DNA from: Holophagaceae bacterium
GTDB taxonomy: Bacteria; Acidobacteriota; Holophagae; Holophagales; Holophagaceae
Assembly (NCBI GenBank): GCA_016720465.1
Contig: JADKKO010000002.1
Coordinates: 474,001-538,000 of the forward strand
Length of the DNA: 64,000 nt
Direction: 5' to 3'
A model generated the notes under the pieces. It was not told where the DNA came from. It worked only from the letters and a program-made list of their open reading frames with translations, and made no database searches. Of this stretch, positions 7,980 to 16,976 are shown piece by piece; the stretch's first letter is position 1, and every line of letters begins with the position of its first letter. A program made the position numbers and the translations under genes.

Positions 7980-9671
7980 GTGGGGATCCTGCGCGCAGGC
8001 TGTGTTGCGGCGATCCTCTTCGCGGCGCCGCTCGCGGCGCAGAACCAGACGACCTTCTTTCAGGCTTATGAGGAAGGCCAGGCGGCGCAGCGCCGCGGAG
8101 ACCACGCAGTCGCCGTCGCCGCCTTCCGCCGGGCTCTGGAACTGCGTCCCCAATCCAGCGCCCGGCTGCTGACCTACTCGAACGTCTTCATCAGCTACTA
8201 CCCGCAGGTCTACCTGGCCGAGTCGCTCCTGGCCCTCGGGAAACTGGACGAGGCCGCCCAGGCGCTCGACGCATCAGCCAGATCGAAGGTGGAACCCCTG
8301 TATCTTCGGGAGAAGGTCGAAAAGCGGTTGAAGGAATTGCGGGCCGCGAAAAAACCGGAGCCAGTGCCCAAGCCACCGCAAACACCGCCGGTGGCCACCC
8401 CAGCCGCCCCGAAGGACCTGCCCCAGAAATCCACGGAACCTGGGCCAAAACCCATCGAACACCCACCGGTCGAGAAAGCCCAGCAGCCCCCCAAGCAGCC
8501 TGATTCCAGCCAGGGAAAGCCGCTGGCTCCCGCGCCCAAGCCCATCGTGCCGACGCCGCAAAGCGTGGCCGCTTCGGGTCCGCTGACTCCTGGCTCGGTG
8601 CCTGTCCAGGCGGAAAAACCCTCCAAGCCCGCCGCTTCGGGGACGGATCAGGATCCCCTCACGGAAGCTTCGCGGCAGCTCTCTCGGCTGACCTTCCTCC
8701 TGTCGGCCATCGCGCTCATCGCCGCGCTGGGCGGGGTGGGTTACTGGGGCTTCCGATGGTGGCGAAAAAACCACCGCCGGAGCGTCCAGATGAATCAGCG
8801 CACCATGGCCATGTCCCAGCCCGTTTCCGCGGAGCTCATGGCCAAGCTGCAGAACCTTCCGGCGGAATTGGGTCCTTACATGCTGGATCGGGTCCTGGGG
8901 AGAGGCAGCTTCGCCATCACCTATGCCGGCCATCGGCGTTCTGACGATGTGCCGGTGGCGGTCAAGGTGCCGCACCCGCACATGATCCAGGATCCAGATG
9001 CCATGGTCAGGTTCCGGCAGGAGGCGCGGCTTGGCGCACTGCTGGACCACCCGAATATCGTGTGCCTGGTGGACCCGTCGCCGGAATCCGGATTGCCCTG
9101 GATGGCCATGGAGCTGGTCGAAGGCGAGACCTTGCAGGAATACCTCGCCCGCGAAGGGAGACTGGAAATCCCGGAGGTATTGAGGCTGGGAGCGGAGATC
9201 ACCCGAGCCTTGGCGCACGCTCATGGGAAGGGGGTCGTGCATCGGGACCTGAAACCCGCGAACGTGATGGTGACCGAAGGGCACGCGAAGGTGATGGATT
9301 TCGGCATCGCCCGGGTGCTGGACACCGTCGGCCTCACGGCCACCGCATTCTTCCTCGGCACACCGGCCTACGCGGCTCCGGAAAGCCTCAAGGGCTCCCG
9401 GGTCGGCCCGCCGGCGGACCGCTACGCCCTGGGCATCATGATCTTCGAGATGCTTGTCGGCCAAGCGCCCTTCCAGGCGGAGCACCCCTTGGCGGTCATG
9501 GATATGCACCGGTCATCGGAGCTTCCCGACCTGGGAACCCTGCGCCCGGATGCGCCGCGCCGTCTGGTCCGGCTCGTGGAACGGCTCACCACCAAGAACC
9601 CCGAGGAACGCCCCGAGGACCCTGAAGTCCTGACGATACTCGAAGATATGATCAAGCATCCAGGCCATTGA
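7980..9671 (+). CDS. Membrane Ser/Thr protein kinase with exported TPR/Pro-rich N-terminus
   Basis: The frame is open further upstream inside the porin gene, but GTG 7980, one base after the porin stop, gives a clean signal peptide (ILFAAPLAAQ). Order in the 563-residue product: signal peptide; TPR-like helices (~20-110); a proline-rich linker with PKPP repeats (~115-230); a membrane helix (~238-258); and a C-terminal Hanks-type kinase (~295-560) with a Gly-rich loop (LGRGSFA), VAVK lysine, HRDLKPAN catalytic loop, DFG and an APE-like APES. The topology puts TPRs in the periplasm and the kinase in the cytoplasm. PASTA domains are absent. A link to the porin is suggested only by gene coupling. 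Confidence 0.85.
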   Translation: MGILRAGCVAAILFAAPLAAQNQTTFFQAYEEGQAAQRRGDHAVAVAAFRRALELRPQSSARLLTYSNVFISYYPQVYLAESLLALGKLDEAAQALDASARSKVEPLYLREKVEKRLKELRAAKKPEPVPKPPQTPPVATPAAPKDLPQKSTEPGPKPIEHPPVEKAQQPPKQPDSSQGKPLAPAPKPIVPTPQSVAASGPLTPGSVPVQAEKPSKPAASGTDQDPLTEASRQLSRLTFLLSAIALIAALGGVGYWGFRWWRKNHRRSVQMNQRTMAMSQPVSAELMAKLQNLPAELGPYMLDRVLGRGSFAITYAGHRRSDDVPVAVKVPHPHMIQDPDAMVRFRQEARLGALLDHPNIVCLVDPSPESGLPWMAMELVEGETLQEYLAREGRLEIPEVLRLGAEITRALAHAHGKGVVHRDLKPANVMVTEGHAKVMDFGIARVLDTVGLTATAFFLGTPAYAAPESLKGSRVGPPADRYALGIMIFEMLVGQAPFQAEHPLAVMDMHRSSELPDLGTLRPDAPRRLVRLVERLTTKNPEERPEDPEVLTILEDMIKHPGH

Positions 9672-9711
9672 ATTCCGAAGCGGGATGTTCTGGATCGCCC
9701 CAGCGGTCCCG

Positions 9712-10524
9712 CTAATCGAATTGCCCCCGGATGTCCTTTTTCATGAGGTCCATCTCATCCCGGGTGATTCTACGGGCTGGGATGCCTCCCCACATCTCGC
9801 CGTCCGGCACGCGGCTCCCGGGCAGCACCACGCTCTGGGGCAGGATCACGGCCCGCTGGCCGATCTCCACATCGCCCATGACGCAGCAGCCGGCGCCGAG
9901 GGTGGCCTTGTCGCCGATGACGATGGGCGCCACCACCAGGTTCCCGCCGCCGCCGTAGTGGGCGAAGATGCGCACCGATCCGCCCAGCGCCGCGTCATCG
10001 CCGATGGTGATGAGCTGGGGATCGCTGATGTATTCGGTATTGATGAAGGCATGGCGTCCAATTTTCATGCGCATGGCTTTGAGAAACCACACGCCGAAGG
10101 GCGTCAGGGTGACGAAGGGCAGGAAGGTGAAACGCACCAGGTAGAACAGGGCATTGTGCAGGAACCAGGGAACGGCCACGAGCTGGTAATAGCCGCCCTT
10201 GAACGGCGTCACGCGCGTGGGAAGCAGAAAATTGAAGATGGGCACGATGATGATCAGATGCAGGCCGAACCCGAAAAAGCACAGGGAGCCGATGAAGCCG
10301 AGCCAGATCCAATGCAGCACCGGCGGAAGGGCATCGCCCAGGCCCGCGAAGCGGTGCCAGCCCCACAGCACCGGGGCCAGGGCCAAGCCGAGCGCGGCGG
10401 AGGCCAGCACATAGACCAACAGCACCACCACGCCATAGCTCACCCGGGCGAAGCGACGGAGCAGGGCCTCCAGCCTTCCGCTCGGTGGTGGGCTTTTGGA
10501 GTGGTCCTGGGCGAACTCGGTCAT
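9712..10524 (-). CDS. Membrane-associated left-handed beta-helix acyltransferase
   Basis: A 270-residue protein if started at the ATG at 10524 (a longer frame would run into the divergent gene). Two or three hydrophobic helices (VVVLLVYVLASAALGLA; IWLGFIGSLCFFGFG) precede a hexapeptide-repeat domain (VIGDKATLGAGCCVMGDVEIG...AVILPQSVV...GEMWGGIPAR), typical of LbetaH acetyltransferases and of the C-terminal part of Pls-type nonribosomal synthetases. Likely role: acylation of a sugar or envelope polymer at the membrane. The adjacent divergent heptosyltransferase fits an envelope-glycan role. Substrate unknown. Confidence 0.7.
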   Translation of the reverse strand: MTEFAQDHSKSPPPSGRLEALLRRFARVSYGVVVLLVYVLASAALGLALAPVLWGWHRFAGLGDALPPVLHWIWLGFIGSLCFFGFGLHLIIIVPIFNFLLPTRVTPFKGGYYQLVAVPWFLHNALFYLVRFTFLPFVTLTPFGVWFLKAMRMKIGRHAFINTEYISDPQLITIGDDAALGGSVRIFAHYGGGGNLVVAPIVIGDKATLGAGCCVMGDVEIGQRAVILPQSVVLPGSRVPDGEMWGGIPARRITRDEMDLMKKDIRGQFD

Positions 10525-10597
10525 GGAGCCATCTTCCCACTTGGCCGCGCAGAGGCGCGGAGAAAGTCGATGGCGGGTCGCGTTGTAGGATAGGTCC

Positions 10598-11581
10598 ATG
10601 CGCCTGGCCCTGCTCCGTCTTTCCGCCCTCGGTGACATCCTGCGGGTGTTTCCGGCCTGGTCGAACCTGCGCGAAGCCTTCCCCGCGGCTCATTTCCAGG
10701 CGGTGGTGGAGGATCGCCACGCCTACCTGCTGGAGCCGCTGCCCTGGGTGGAGCCCGTGATCGTGAGGCGCCAAGAGCTTTCCAGTCCGGTGCGGGCGAT
10801 GCGGGAATTGAAGGCTGTGGCCGCCCGGATCCACGGTGCCGACGCGAGCCTGGACTTCCACGGGATATTGAAATCTGCGCTGATTCCGAAATTCGCAGGA
10901 ATCGAGGAGCGCTGGGGCGATGGCGTGACGAAGGAGGGTGCCGGATGGATGCAGACCCATCCCTTGCCCTGGCGCCCCCAGACCCGCTATGAACAGGCCC
11001 TGGGCCTGAGCCATGCATTCGGAGAAAGCCGTGGCGTGAGAGGCCTCGGGCGGTTCCATCCTGCTTTGAAAGCGGTCCCGCTTCCCGATCCTGGCGCCAT
11101 CTGGCCGTCGAATGGAAAACCCCGCGTGGTGCTTGTGCCCGGCGCGTCGAGGCGCGGCGCCATCAAGCGCTGGCCCCTGCGGCACTGGATCAAGCTTGCC
11201 CAACGGCTTGAGGGGCAGGCCGAGCTTCGGTGGTCCCTGGGACCCGAGGAGGAGGATCTGCGGGCCTGGCTGCCCGGCGAAACGGGCGTGCCCGCGCTTC
11301 CGAAACTTGGGTTCTGGCCCCTGGCATCGGCCCTCCGCCAGGCCCATCGCGTCATCGCCTCGGATACCGGGCTGCTGCACCTCGCCGTGCAACTCGGCGT
11401 TCCGGCCACCGCGATCTACGGTCCTTCCGATCCGGTAGTGGCAGGCCTGCCGGATGGCACCGGGACGCTCCTTCGCACCGACATTGGCTGTTCCCCGTGC
11501 CGGGAGCGGCAGTGCCAGCGGCGGCAGTGCCTGGAAGAATTGGAGCCCGACTCGGTGCTGCGGTCGCTGGCTTTGGTCTGA
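10598..11581 (+). CDS. Glycosyltransferase family 9 (heptosyltransferase-like)
   Basis: A 327-residue protein beginning MRLALLRLSALGDI, the GT9 N-terminal signature (first Rossmann strand plus GD). The second half has the nucleotide-sugar binding region (VLVPGASRRGAIKRWP) and the ASDTGLLHLA motif followed by AIYGPSDP, as in ADP-heptose:LPS heptosyltransferases. Four Cys residues cluster near the C-terminus (GCSPCRERQCQRRQC), a feature common in GT9 proteins. Start supported by AGGATAGG ahead of the ATG. Likely adds a heptose-like sugar to the LPS core; acceptor unknown. Confidence 0.85.
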   Translation: MRLALLRLSALGDILRVFPAWSNLREAFPAAHFQAVVEDRHAYLLEPLPWVEPVIVRRQELSSPVRAMRELKAVAARIHGADASLDFHGILKSALIPKFAGIEERWGDGVTKEGAGWMQTHPLPWRPQTRYEQALGLSHAFGESRGVRGLGRFHPALKAVPLPDPGAIWPSNGKPRVVLVPGASRRGAIKRWPLRHWIKLAQRLEGQAELRWSLGPEEEDLRAWLPGETGVPALPKLGFWPLASALRQAHRVIASDTGLLHLAVQLGVPATAIYGPSDPVVAGLPDGTGTLLRTDIGCSPCRERQCQRRQCLEELEPDSVLRSLALV

Positions 11582-11588
11582 ACGGCGA

Positions 11589-11607
11589 AGCGGCCCAGCG
11601 GGCCGCT
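11589..11607. terminator. GC-rich hairpin between convergent genes
   Basis: A perfect 8-bp stem AGCGGCCC-agc-GGGCCGCT sits just after the GT9 stop and before the stop of the opposite gene. No T-run follows on either strand, so it is at best a weak or Rho-assisted terminator. Confidence 0.35.
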
Positions 11608-11633
11608 CCGGACTCGAATCGGATTCTGCGTCT

Positions 11634-12071
11634 TTAGTGTCTGTCGAGCACCGCCTGGGCATCGGCGATCAGTTTGCGGGCGGCGGCCTGGCGGGCGGCC
11701 TGATCCGGCCCAGCCGCGCGGTTGCCCTCGTTGTAGGCATCCATGGCGGCCTTGAGGTCCATGCCGTCCTGGCTGGTGAACTTGGAAGCCTTGGCATCCA
11801 GATCCGCATACATCCTGTCCATTGCGGGCTTGTCGGCGGCGGCGAGCATCATTCCCATGAAGGGCTTCATGACGGAGAGCGCGACGACGGGGCCCCGGGC
11901 CTCGGCCGTGGTGTCTTTCATGGCCTTGTCCACGGTTTCCTTCGCCGCATCCACTTTGCCCTTCACGAACCAGACGCAGCCGCCCATCACCAGCAGCGCG
12001 ATGAGCACAATGCTTCCGCACCCGATGAGAATCCATTTGAGAACGGAAGATTTTTTGCCTTCTTCGGCCAT
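11634..12071 (-). CDS. Small single-pass membrane protein, unknown function
   Basis: A 145-residue protein with a short charged N-terminus, one membrane helix (residues ~13-36, LIGCGSIVLIALLVMGGCVW) and a helical, Ala/Lys/Asp-rich periplasmic part. No enzyme motif is seen. The CAT at 12069-12071 is preceded on the coding strand by GCAAAGGAGCC, a good ribosome site. It diverges from mscL across a gap containing a short tandem repeat. I do not recognise the family. Confidence 0.65.
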   Translation of the reverse strand: MAEEGKKSSVLKWILIGCGSIVLIALLVMGGCVWFVKGKVDAAKETVDKAMKDTTAEARGPVVALSVMKPFMGMMLAAADKPAMDRMYADLDAKASKFTSQDGMDLKAAMDAYNEGNRAAGPDQAARQAAARKLIADAQAVLDRH

Positions 12072-12140
12072 GACGGCTCCTTTGCGGGAATGAGTGCCTC
12101 AGCATCGCACAGGATGGGAGGCAGGGCCAAGCTTGGGGGG

Positions 12141-12200
12141 GAAGTCGAAAGGTCGAAAAGTTGAAAAGTTGAAAAGTTGAAAAGTTGAAAGTCGAGAGTC
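12141..12200. repeat. Short tandem repeat of GAAAAGTT-type words
   Basis: Directly visible: about four to five consecutive copies of a 9-10 bp word (AAAAGTTGA), with flanking variants GTCGAAAG and GTCGAGAG, in the gap between the divergent 11634-12071 gene and mscL. Its AT-rich, word-like composition stands out from the GC-rich surroundings. Copy number may vary between strains. Confidence 0.8.
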
Positions 12201-12292
12201 GAGGGTTCAGCAGCATCCGGCTAGGCCGCGCTACAATCCTCCATCGTCCACTGAAAACAGAAAAGTCCGTGAACGGCCACCCGGAGGCATCC

Positions 12293-12679
12293 ATGTCCAT
12301 GAGCAGCGATTTCAAGGATTTCATCGCCAAGGGCAACGTCCTGGACCTGGCGGTGGCCGTGGTCATCGGCGGGGCTTTCGGGAAGATCGTGACGGCCCTG
12401 GTGGAGGGCGTCATCATGCCGCTGGTGGGCATGGCGGTGCCCGGCGGCGATTGGCGCATGATCGTGGCGGGCCCGTTCAAGGTGGGTTCGGTGCTGGGCG
12501 CCACAGTGGATTTCCTGTGCATCGCCCTGGTGGTGTTTCTGGTCTTCGTGAAAGGGTTGGGCTCCTTGAAAAAGAAGGAAGCGCCCGCCGCCGCGCCCGA
12601 AACCAAGACCTGCCCCGCCTGCCTGGAAGAAATCCCCAAGGCCGCCACGCGCTGCAAGCACTGCACGTCGCAGGTGTGA
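12293..12679 (+). CDS. mscL: Large-conductance mechanosensitive channel with C-terminal zinc ribbon
   Basis: A 128-residue MscL. An amphipathic N-terminus (SSDFKDFIAKGNVLDLAVAV) leads into TM1 with the gate glycines (GGAFGKIV), then TM2 (VDFLCIALVVFLVFV) and a cytoplasmic tail. The tail ends in a four-Cys zinc ribbon (CPACLEEIP...CKHC), present in some MscL homologues but absent from E. coli MscL. Start chosen at 12293 because GGAGG lies 6 nt upstream; the frame extends further upstream but carries no MscL sequence. Role: pressure-relief channel during hypo-osmotic shock. Confidence 0.93.
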   Translation: MSMSSDFKDFIAKGNVLDLAVAVVIGGAFGKIVTALVEGVIMPLVGMAVPGGDWRMIVAGPFKVGSVLGATVDFLCIALVVFLVFVKGLGSLKKKEAPAAAPETKTCPACLEEIPKAATRCKHCTSQV

Positions 12680-12738
12680 GGAGGGGAGATTCCCATCATT
12701 TATGAGTTGAGCTAAGGAATAGGGTTTTCAGTCAGGAA

Positions 12739-14661
12739 TCAGCAACCGGACTCACCCCGGATCACGGCGAACATCGCACGCAGTTTGCAGTAGGCCGCTC
12801 GATTCGGATCGGCGGGCAAGGCCTTGCCCCCGTCGTACAGTCGAGCGAGTCCATTCCAGGCTTCCTCATCGTCCAGATGCGCGCCAAATTGAAGCCACTT
12901 GCGGGCCCTTAAAAAATCTGAGGCATTTTGCGCCTTCTTTAAATAGACGAGCCCCAGGTCCGCAAAGACTGTGACGTACTCCGCTTTGGCAAGCAGGTTC
13001 GCCGGCTGCTTCATCAGCGACTCGCCAACCCCTTCAGCCTTGGTGAGGGATTCTTTATCCGCTCGCCGGACCAGGATGTCCATCCAGGCAAGTTGGCATT
13101 CCAGATCCCCTTTGGAGGCGGCAGATTGAACCGCACGCTCGATCTTTCCTCGAAGGGTGCTTTCCTCGCTGGCAATTCGGGTTTTCAGAAGTCGGTAAAG
13201 CCCGAGAGTCGCGCGCGTTTGACTTTTTTCAGCCGCGCTCAGGAGCATTGGCAGGGCTTCTTCCACCGAGGCTTCGATGGGTTCGATGACTTCGTGGCCG
13301 TCGTTTCTATCATCGGCTAAACCTGCCTTCAGCAGGCCTGCCAGGGCCATTGCTTCGGGAGTACCCCGGGCGGCCTCGTCTTTGAGGACGGTTTCCGCAG
13401 AGCGGTGACGGCCCGCCTTGATATTGGCCTCGGCGAGGGCCAGGGCTGCGCCTTGTTTTTTCTCCTGCATGGCGCGAAGGAGCACGTTCCGCGCTTCATC
13501 GCTGTTATTTGCTAGCGTGTAGAGCTGGCCCGCCTTCACCAGATCGGGGGGAGTTCCAAGGCCTCGCTCAAGGCACGAGGCCAATTCACCAGCACTGATG
13601 CTGGGCACCATATTTTCGGCGTTCTGAAAGCACCGAAAGGCTTCGATGGAATCCTTGCTTGTGCCCGTGCCGTTCAGATAGGCGCGGCCTAGATCAAGCC
13701 AGGCCATGGCACTTTGGGTTTTGCATTCGGTCGCGGCCTTTAAGGCCAAAAAGGCTGATTCCTCATTTTTCGCAACACCGTGCGCCCATGCATAGCATCG
13801 TGAAACCTCAAACAGCGCTTCCGAATTCCCGTGGCTTCCGGCCCTCTGAAAATAGGTGAAAGCCATTGATGCGTCCAATTTCAATCCTTGATGGCCGTCG
13901 TCATAAATCCGGGCCATGCGGAGCAGTGCCTGGGATTTTGCTTCATCATCCCCTTCTGCAATGACCCTGGCTAATAGCAGGAGCCGTTTTTCGTGGTTGC
14001 CCGCGCGTCCATATAAATCCGCGGCGCGAATGAGATCTTGGCGGCCGGTCTTGCCTTCTTCCCACAGGCCCGCCAGGAATTTCCGGCCCTCAACGTCATC
14101 GCCGGACCGTCCCTGTAAGCCTTGCTCTCCATCGCTCAAGGCGTAGCTCCGAAGCTGCTTGGAGAAATCAGGGTCCTTGCTCACCCCTAGGCCTTGCTCA
14201 TATAACCAGGCGAGTTTCCACAGGGATTCGGGAAGCGCATCGTTGCCAACTGACAACGCTTTCCCGAACGCAGCAGCTGCGGCGGAGTAATCCTTCGAAA
14301 TTCCATTTCCTTCCATGGCCATCAGGCCGAAGCAGTACCACCCCCTGCCGTACCCTGCCTCTCCCGAAGCTTTGAACTTGGCTGCGGCCTCGGTGTAGGC
14401 CTGGTGGTTCTCCAGATCGATGGCTTGGTTGTAAAGCGCTTTAGCTTCGGGTTTGGGAGCAGTGATGGTGTCCAGAGCTGTAGGCGGGGTGATTTCTGTA
14501 TTTTTAGGCTTTGGGGAGCGGCCCAAAGAGTAGACCTCATACGCCGTGAAGGCCAACGTTGCGGCTATTCCCGAACATCCAATTCCAAGTAGGGAGTATG
14601 CGAATATCCGATCAGAGAGATCACGCGGTTTTTTGGGTGAGGCTGGATCTAGTTCACCCAC
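12739..14661 (-). CDS. Sel1/TPR-repeat membrane-anchored protein
   Basis: A 640-residue protein with a single N-terminal membrane helix (~residues 20-43) followed by many ~35-residue helical repeats with Sel1-type signatures (GNGISKDYSAAAAAFGKAL, GLGVSKDPDF, LGRAYLNGTGTSKDS, GLGTPPDLVKAGQLY). Such repeats form solenoid scaffolds for protein-protein contacts. The start overlaps the cysS stop by 8 nt, so it is probably expressed with cysS, although no functional link is known. Partner unknown. Confidence 0.8.
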   Translation of the reverse strand: MGELDPASPKKPRDLSDRIFAYSLLGIGCSGIAATLAFTAYEVYSLGRSPKPKNTEITPPTALDTITAPKPEAKALYNQAIDLENHQAYTEAAAKFKASGEAGYGRGWYCFGLMAMEGNGISKDYSAAAAAFGKALSVGNDALPESLWKLAWLYEQGLGVSKDPDFSKQLRSYALSDGEQGLQGRSGDDVEGRKFLAGLWEEGKTGRQDLIRAADLYGRAGNHEKRLLLLARVIAEGDDEAKSQALLRMARIYDDGHQGLKLDASMAFTYFQRAGSHGNSEALFEVSRCYAWAHGVAKNEESAFLALKAATECKTQSAMAWLDLGRAYLNGTGTSKDSIEAFRCFQNAENMVPSISAGELASCLERGLGTPPDLVKAGQLYTLANNSDEARNVLLRAMQEKKQGAALALAEANIKAGRHRSAETVLKDEAARGTPEAMALAGLLKAGLADDRNDGHEVIEPIEASVEEALPMLLSAAEKSQTRATLGLYRLLKTRIASEESTLRGKIERAVQSAASKGDLECQLAWMDILVRRADKESLTKAEGVGESLMKQPANLLAKAEYVTVFADLGLVYLKKAQNASDFLRARKWLQFGAHLDDEEAWNGLARLYDGGKALPADPNRAAYCKLRAMFAVIRGESGC

Positions 14662-16183
14662 GCCGCCATCCTACGCTTCCATCCTTGCGGTCTTCAAGCA
14701 CGATGCCCATGGCCTTGAGCTGATCCCGGAGCCGGTCGCTTTCGGCCCAGTTCTTGGTGTCGCGGGCAGCCTGACGGGCGGCGATGAGGGTTTGGATCCA
14801 ATCTGGCGAAAGAGTTTCATCAGTATGGACCGAAACCCCACCGAGGACTGGAGTGAGTGCGAATCCAGTCACTGAAACAAGGACATCCATTGGTGATTCA
14901 TGGGGCCACGCGGCGAAGATGGAATCCGCCTCGTCCAGGAACCCCAGCGCGGCGCCCCGTTCTTCGCGCGTGAGCGCGATGCGGTCGTCCTGGGCGTTGA
15001 GGTCGCTGATGAGCGTGAAGAGCGCGGCCAGGGCTTCCGGCGTGTTGAGGTCGTCGGCCATGGCATTCCAGAATTCCTCCCGGGCCTTTTCCAGGCGCTT
15101 CAGTGGATCGATGGCCTCCTTCCAAGTGCCGCCGCCGGCCTGGGCCCCGTCTTCTTCCATGCGGCGGCGGAAGGCGCGGATGCGCTTGAGGGAATTCTCC
15201 GCGGCTTTCAGCCCCTCGAAAGAGAAGTTCAACAGCTTGCGGTAGTGGTTGCTCTGGATGGCGTAGCGGAAGGCGACGGGATCGAAACCCTTGTCCACCA
15301 GATCGCGCAGCGTGTAGAAGTTGCCGAGGCTCTTGGACATCTTTTCGCCTTCGACCATCAGGAATTCGCCGTGGACCCAGGTGGACACCCACGGGTGGCC
15401 CAGGGCGCCCTCGCTCTGGGCGATCTCGTTCTCGTGGTGAGGGAAGACCAAGTCCACGCCGCCGGTGTGGATGTCCACCCGGTCGCCCAGGAGTTCAATC
15501 CCCATGGCGGAGCACTCGATGTGCCAGCCGGGGCGGCCGGGGCCCCAGGGGCTGTCCCAGGTGGGCTCAAAGGGTTTGGCGGCCTTCCACAGGACGAAGT
15601 CCTGGGCCTGGTCCTTGTCGTATTCGTCCACGTCCACGGAGGTGCCGGACTGCATGCCTTCCCGGTCCAGGTGGGCCAGGCTGCCGTAGTTCGGAAATCC
15701 GGCGATGCGGTAGTAGACCGAGCCTTCCCGGGCGTAGGCCAGGCCCTTGTCGATCAGGTTCTGGATCAGGGACTTCATTTGGCCGATGTGGTCCGTGGCT
15801 TTCGGCATCACGTCGGCCCGCAGGATCCGCATGGCGGCCAGGTCTTCCAGAAAGAACGCCGTGTATTTGTCCGTGAGGGCCTTCATGGCCGCATGGCGCG
15901 TCGCATTGGTGGCATCCCCGGGAAGGTCCCCTTGTGAATCGCGGATGATCTTGTCCTCCACGTCGGTGATGTTCATGCAGTGCCGCACCTGGTAACCCGC
16001 CGCCAGGAGGGTGCGTTTCATCAGGTCCTGGAACAGGAAGGTGCGCAGATTGCCGATGTGGGCGAAGTTGTAGACCGTCGGGCCGCAGCTGTAGATTTTC
16101 ATTTCCCCCGGGGTGGCGGGAGAAATCGGCTCGATTTTCCGAGTAAGGGTGTTGTAAAGCGAAATTGAGCGTATGATCCGCAT
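14654..16183 (-). CDS. cysS: Cysteinyl-tRNA synthetase
   Basis: A 509-residue class I synthetase. Signatures: CGPTVYNFAHIGNLRT (HIGH-type ATP site with the first zinc Cys), HIECSAM and HHENEIAQ (remaining zinc ligands), and EKMSKSLGN. The C-terminal DALR-like region is short and the tail is typical (NWAESDRLRDQLKAMGI). Start chosen at 16183, where GGAG lies ~6 nt upstream; a further ATG at 16201 overlaps the divergent GAF gene and adds non-conserved residues. Function: charges tRNA-Cys. It shares a very tight divergent start region with the GAF gene. Confidence 0.95.
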   Translation of the reverse strand: MRIIRSISLYNTLTRKIEPISPATPGEMKIYSCGPTVYNFAHIGNLRTFLFQDLMKRTLLAAGYQVRHCMNITDVEDKIIRDSQGDLPGDATNATRHAAMKALTDKYTAFFLEDLAAMRILRADVMPKATDHIGQMKSLIQNLIDKGLAYAREGSVYYRIAGFPNYGSLAHLDREGMQSGTSVDVDEYDKDQAQDFVLWKAAKPFEPTWDSPWGPGRPGWHIECSAMGIELLGDRVDIHTGGVDLVFPHHENEIAQSEGALGHPWVSTWVHGEFLMVEGEKMSKSLGNFYTLRDLVDKGFDPVAFRYAIQSNHYRKLLNFSFEGLKAAENSLKRIRAFRRRMEEDGAQAGGGTWKEAIDPLKRLEKAREEFWNAMADDLNTPEALAALFTLISDLNAQDDRIALTREERGAALGFLDEADSIFAAWPHESPMDVLVSVTGFALTPVLGGVSVHTDETLSPDWIQTLIAARQAARDTKNWAESDRLRDQLKAMGIVLEDRKDGSVGWRRG

Positions 16184-16199
16184 CACTCCAGTTGACCAC

Positions 16200-16847
16200 A
16201 TGAGCCCACTTTTTGGCCCCTCCCAGAAGGAATTTCAGGACATCCAGTCCCGCCTGGCCCAGGCGGAGCAAGAACGGGACATTGTCCGCAAGGAGATGGC
16301 CGAGATCCGGGAGCTGCTGCACCACCTCGACCAGGACAAGAGCCTGCTGTTGATGGCCCTGGAGCGCCTGAGGCCGGGTATGGACCACCGCGTGTTGGCC
16401 GATACCCTTCTGGAACTGGTCTTCAAGCCCCTCAACCTGGCCTCTTTCTACGTGGCCATCGCCGACTACCACGCGGACACGCTGCATTGGGTCCTGTACC
16501 ACGAGGGCGGCCGGGCCCGAAACACGCCTTCCCGTTCCATGACCGATGCGGGCGGCCTCACGGCCAAGGCGATCCTGGCCCACAAGCCCCTGTACATCCG
16601 CAGCCTTGAGGAGGCCAAGGCCGAGGGCGCGCAGTTCTCCGAGGCCGAGCGCCTGAGCGGACTGGTGCCCCAGACCTGGTACGGCATCCCGATGGGTTGG
16701 GGAGAGCGGCCCTTCGGATTGGTGAGTTTCCAGAGCTTCCAGCCGGACGCCTTTTCCATGGACACCAAGCGCCTGATGGATGCCCTGGCGAACCTGCTGG
16801 CCATGGCCATGCTGATGCCGATGGAGGTCTGGAAGGGGGAAGGCTGA
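16200..16847 (+). CDS. GAF-domain protein with N-terminal coiled coil
   Basis: A 215-residue protein (start at 16200; 16173 is possible but would overlap the cysS start). Residues ~10-55 form a coiled coil (QSRLAQAEQERDIVRKEMAEI). The rest has GAF character: a beta-rich core ending in a pattern such as PMGWGERPFGLVSFQSF and a closing helix (LMDALANLLAMAML). No output domain follows, so it would act as a small-ligand or redox sensor through dimerisation with partners. Ligand unknown. Confidence 0.65.
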   Translation: MSPLFGPSQKEFQDIQSRLAQAEQERDIVRKEMAEIRELLHHLDQDKSLLLMALERLRPGMDHRVLADTLLELVFKPLNLASFYVAIADYHADTLHWVLYHEGGRARNTPSRSMTDAGGLTAKAILAHKPLYIRSLEEAKAEGAQFSEAERLSGLVPQTWYGIPMGWGERPFGLVSFQSFQPDAFSMDTKRLMDALANLLAMAMLMPMEVWKGEG

Positions 16848-16885
16848 GGAGCTGGGCAGCGGCCGCAGGCCGTGAGCGATGGGAA

Positions 16886-16976
16886 TTGAGCCATCAGCTA
16901 TGAGCCATCAGCTTTGAGCATTGGCTGAAAGCTCATGGTTATTGGCTGATAGCTCATAGCTCATAGCTCATGGCTG
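16886..16976. repeat. Word-like inverted/tandem repeat (GAGCCATCAGCT / AGCTCATAGCTCAT)
   Basis: Between two convergent genes lie repeats of TGAGCCATCAGCT on the left and AGCTCATAGCTCATAGCTCA on the right, which are mutually complementary, so the strand can fold on itself. It may act as a bidirectional transcription stop. The right end reaches the stop codon of the thioesterase gene. Confidence 0.75.
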
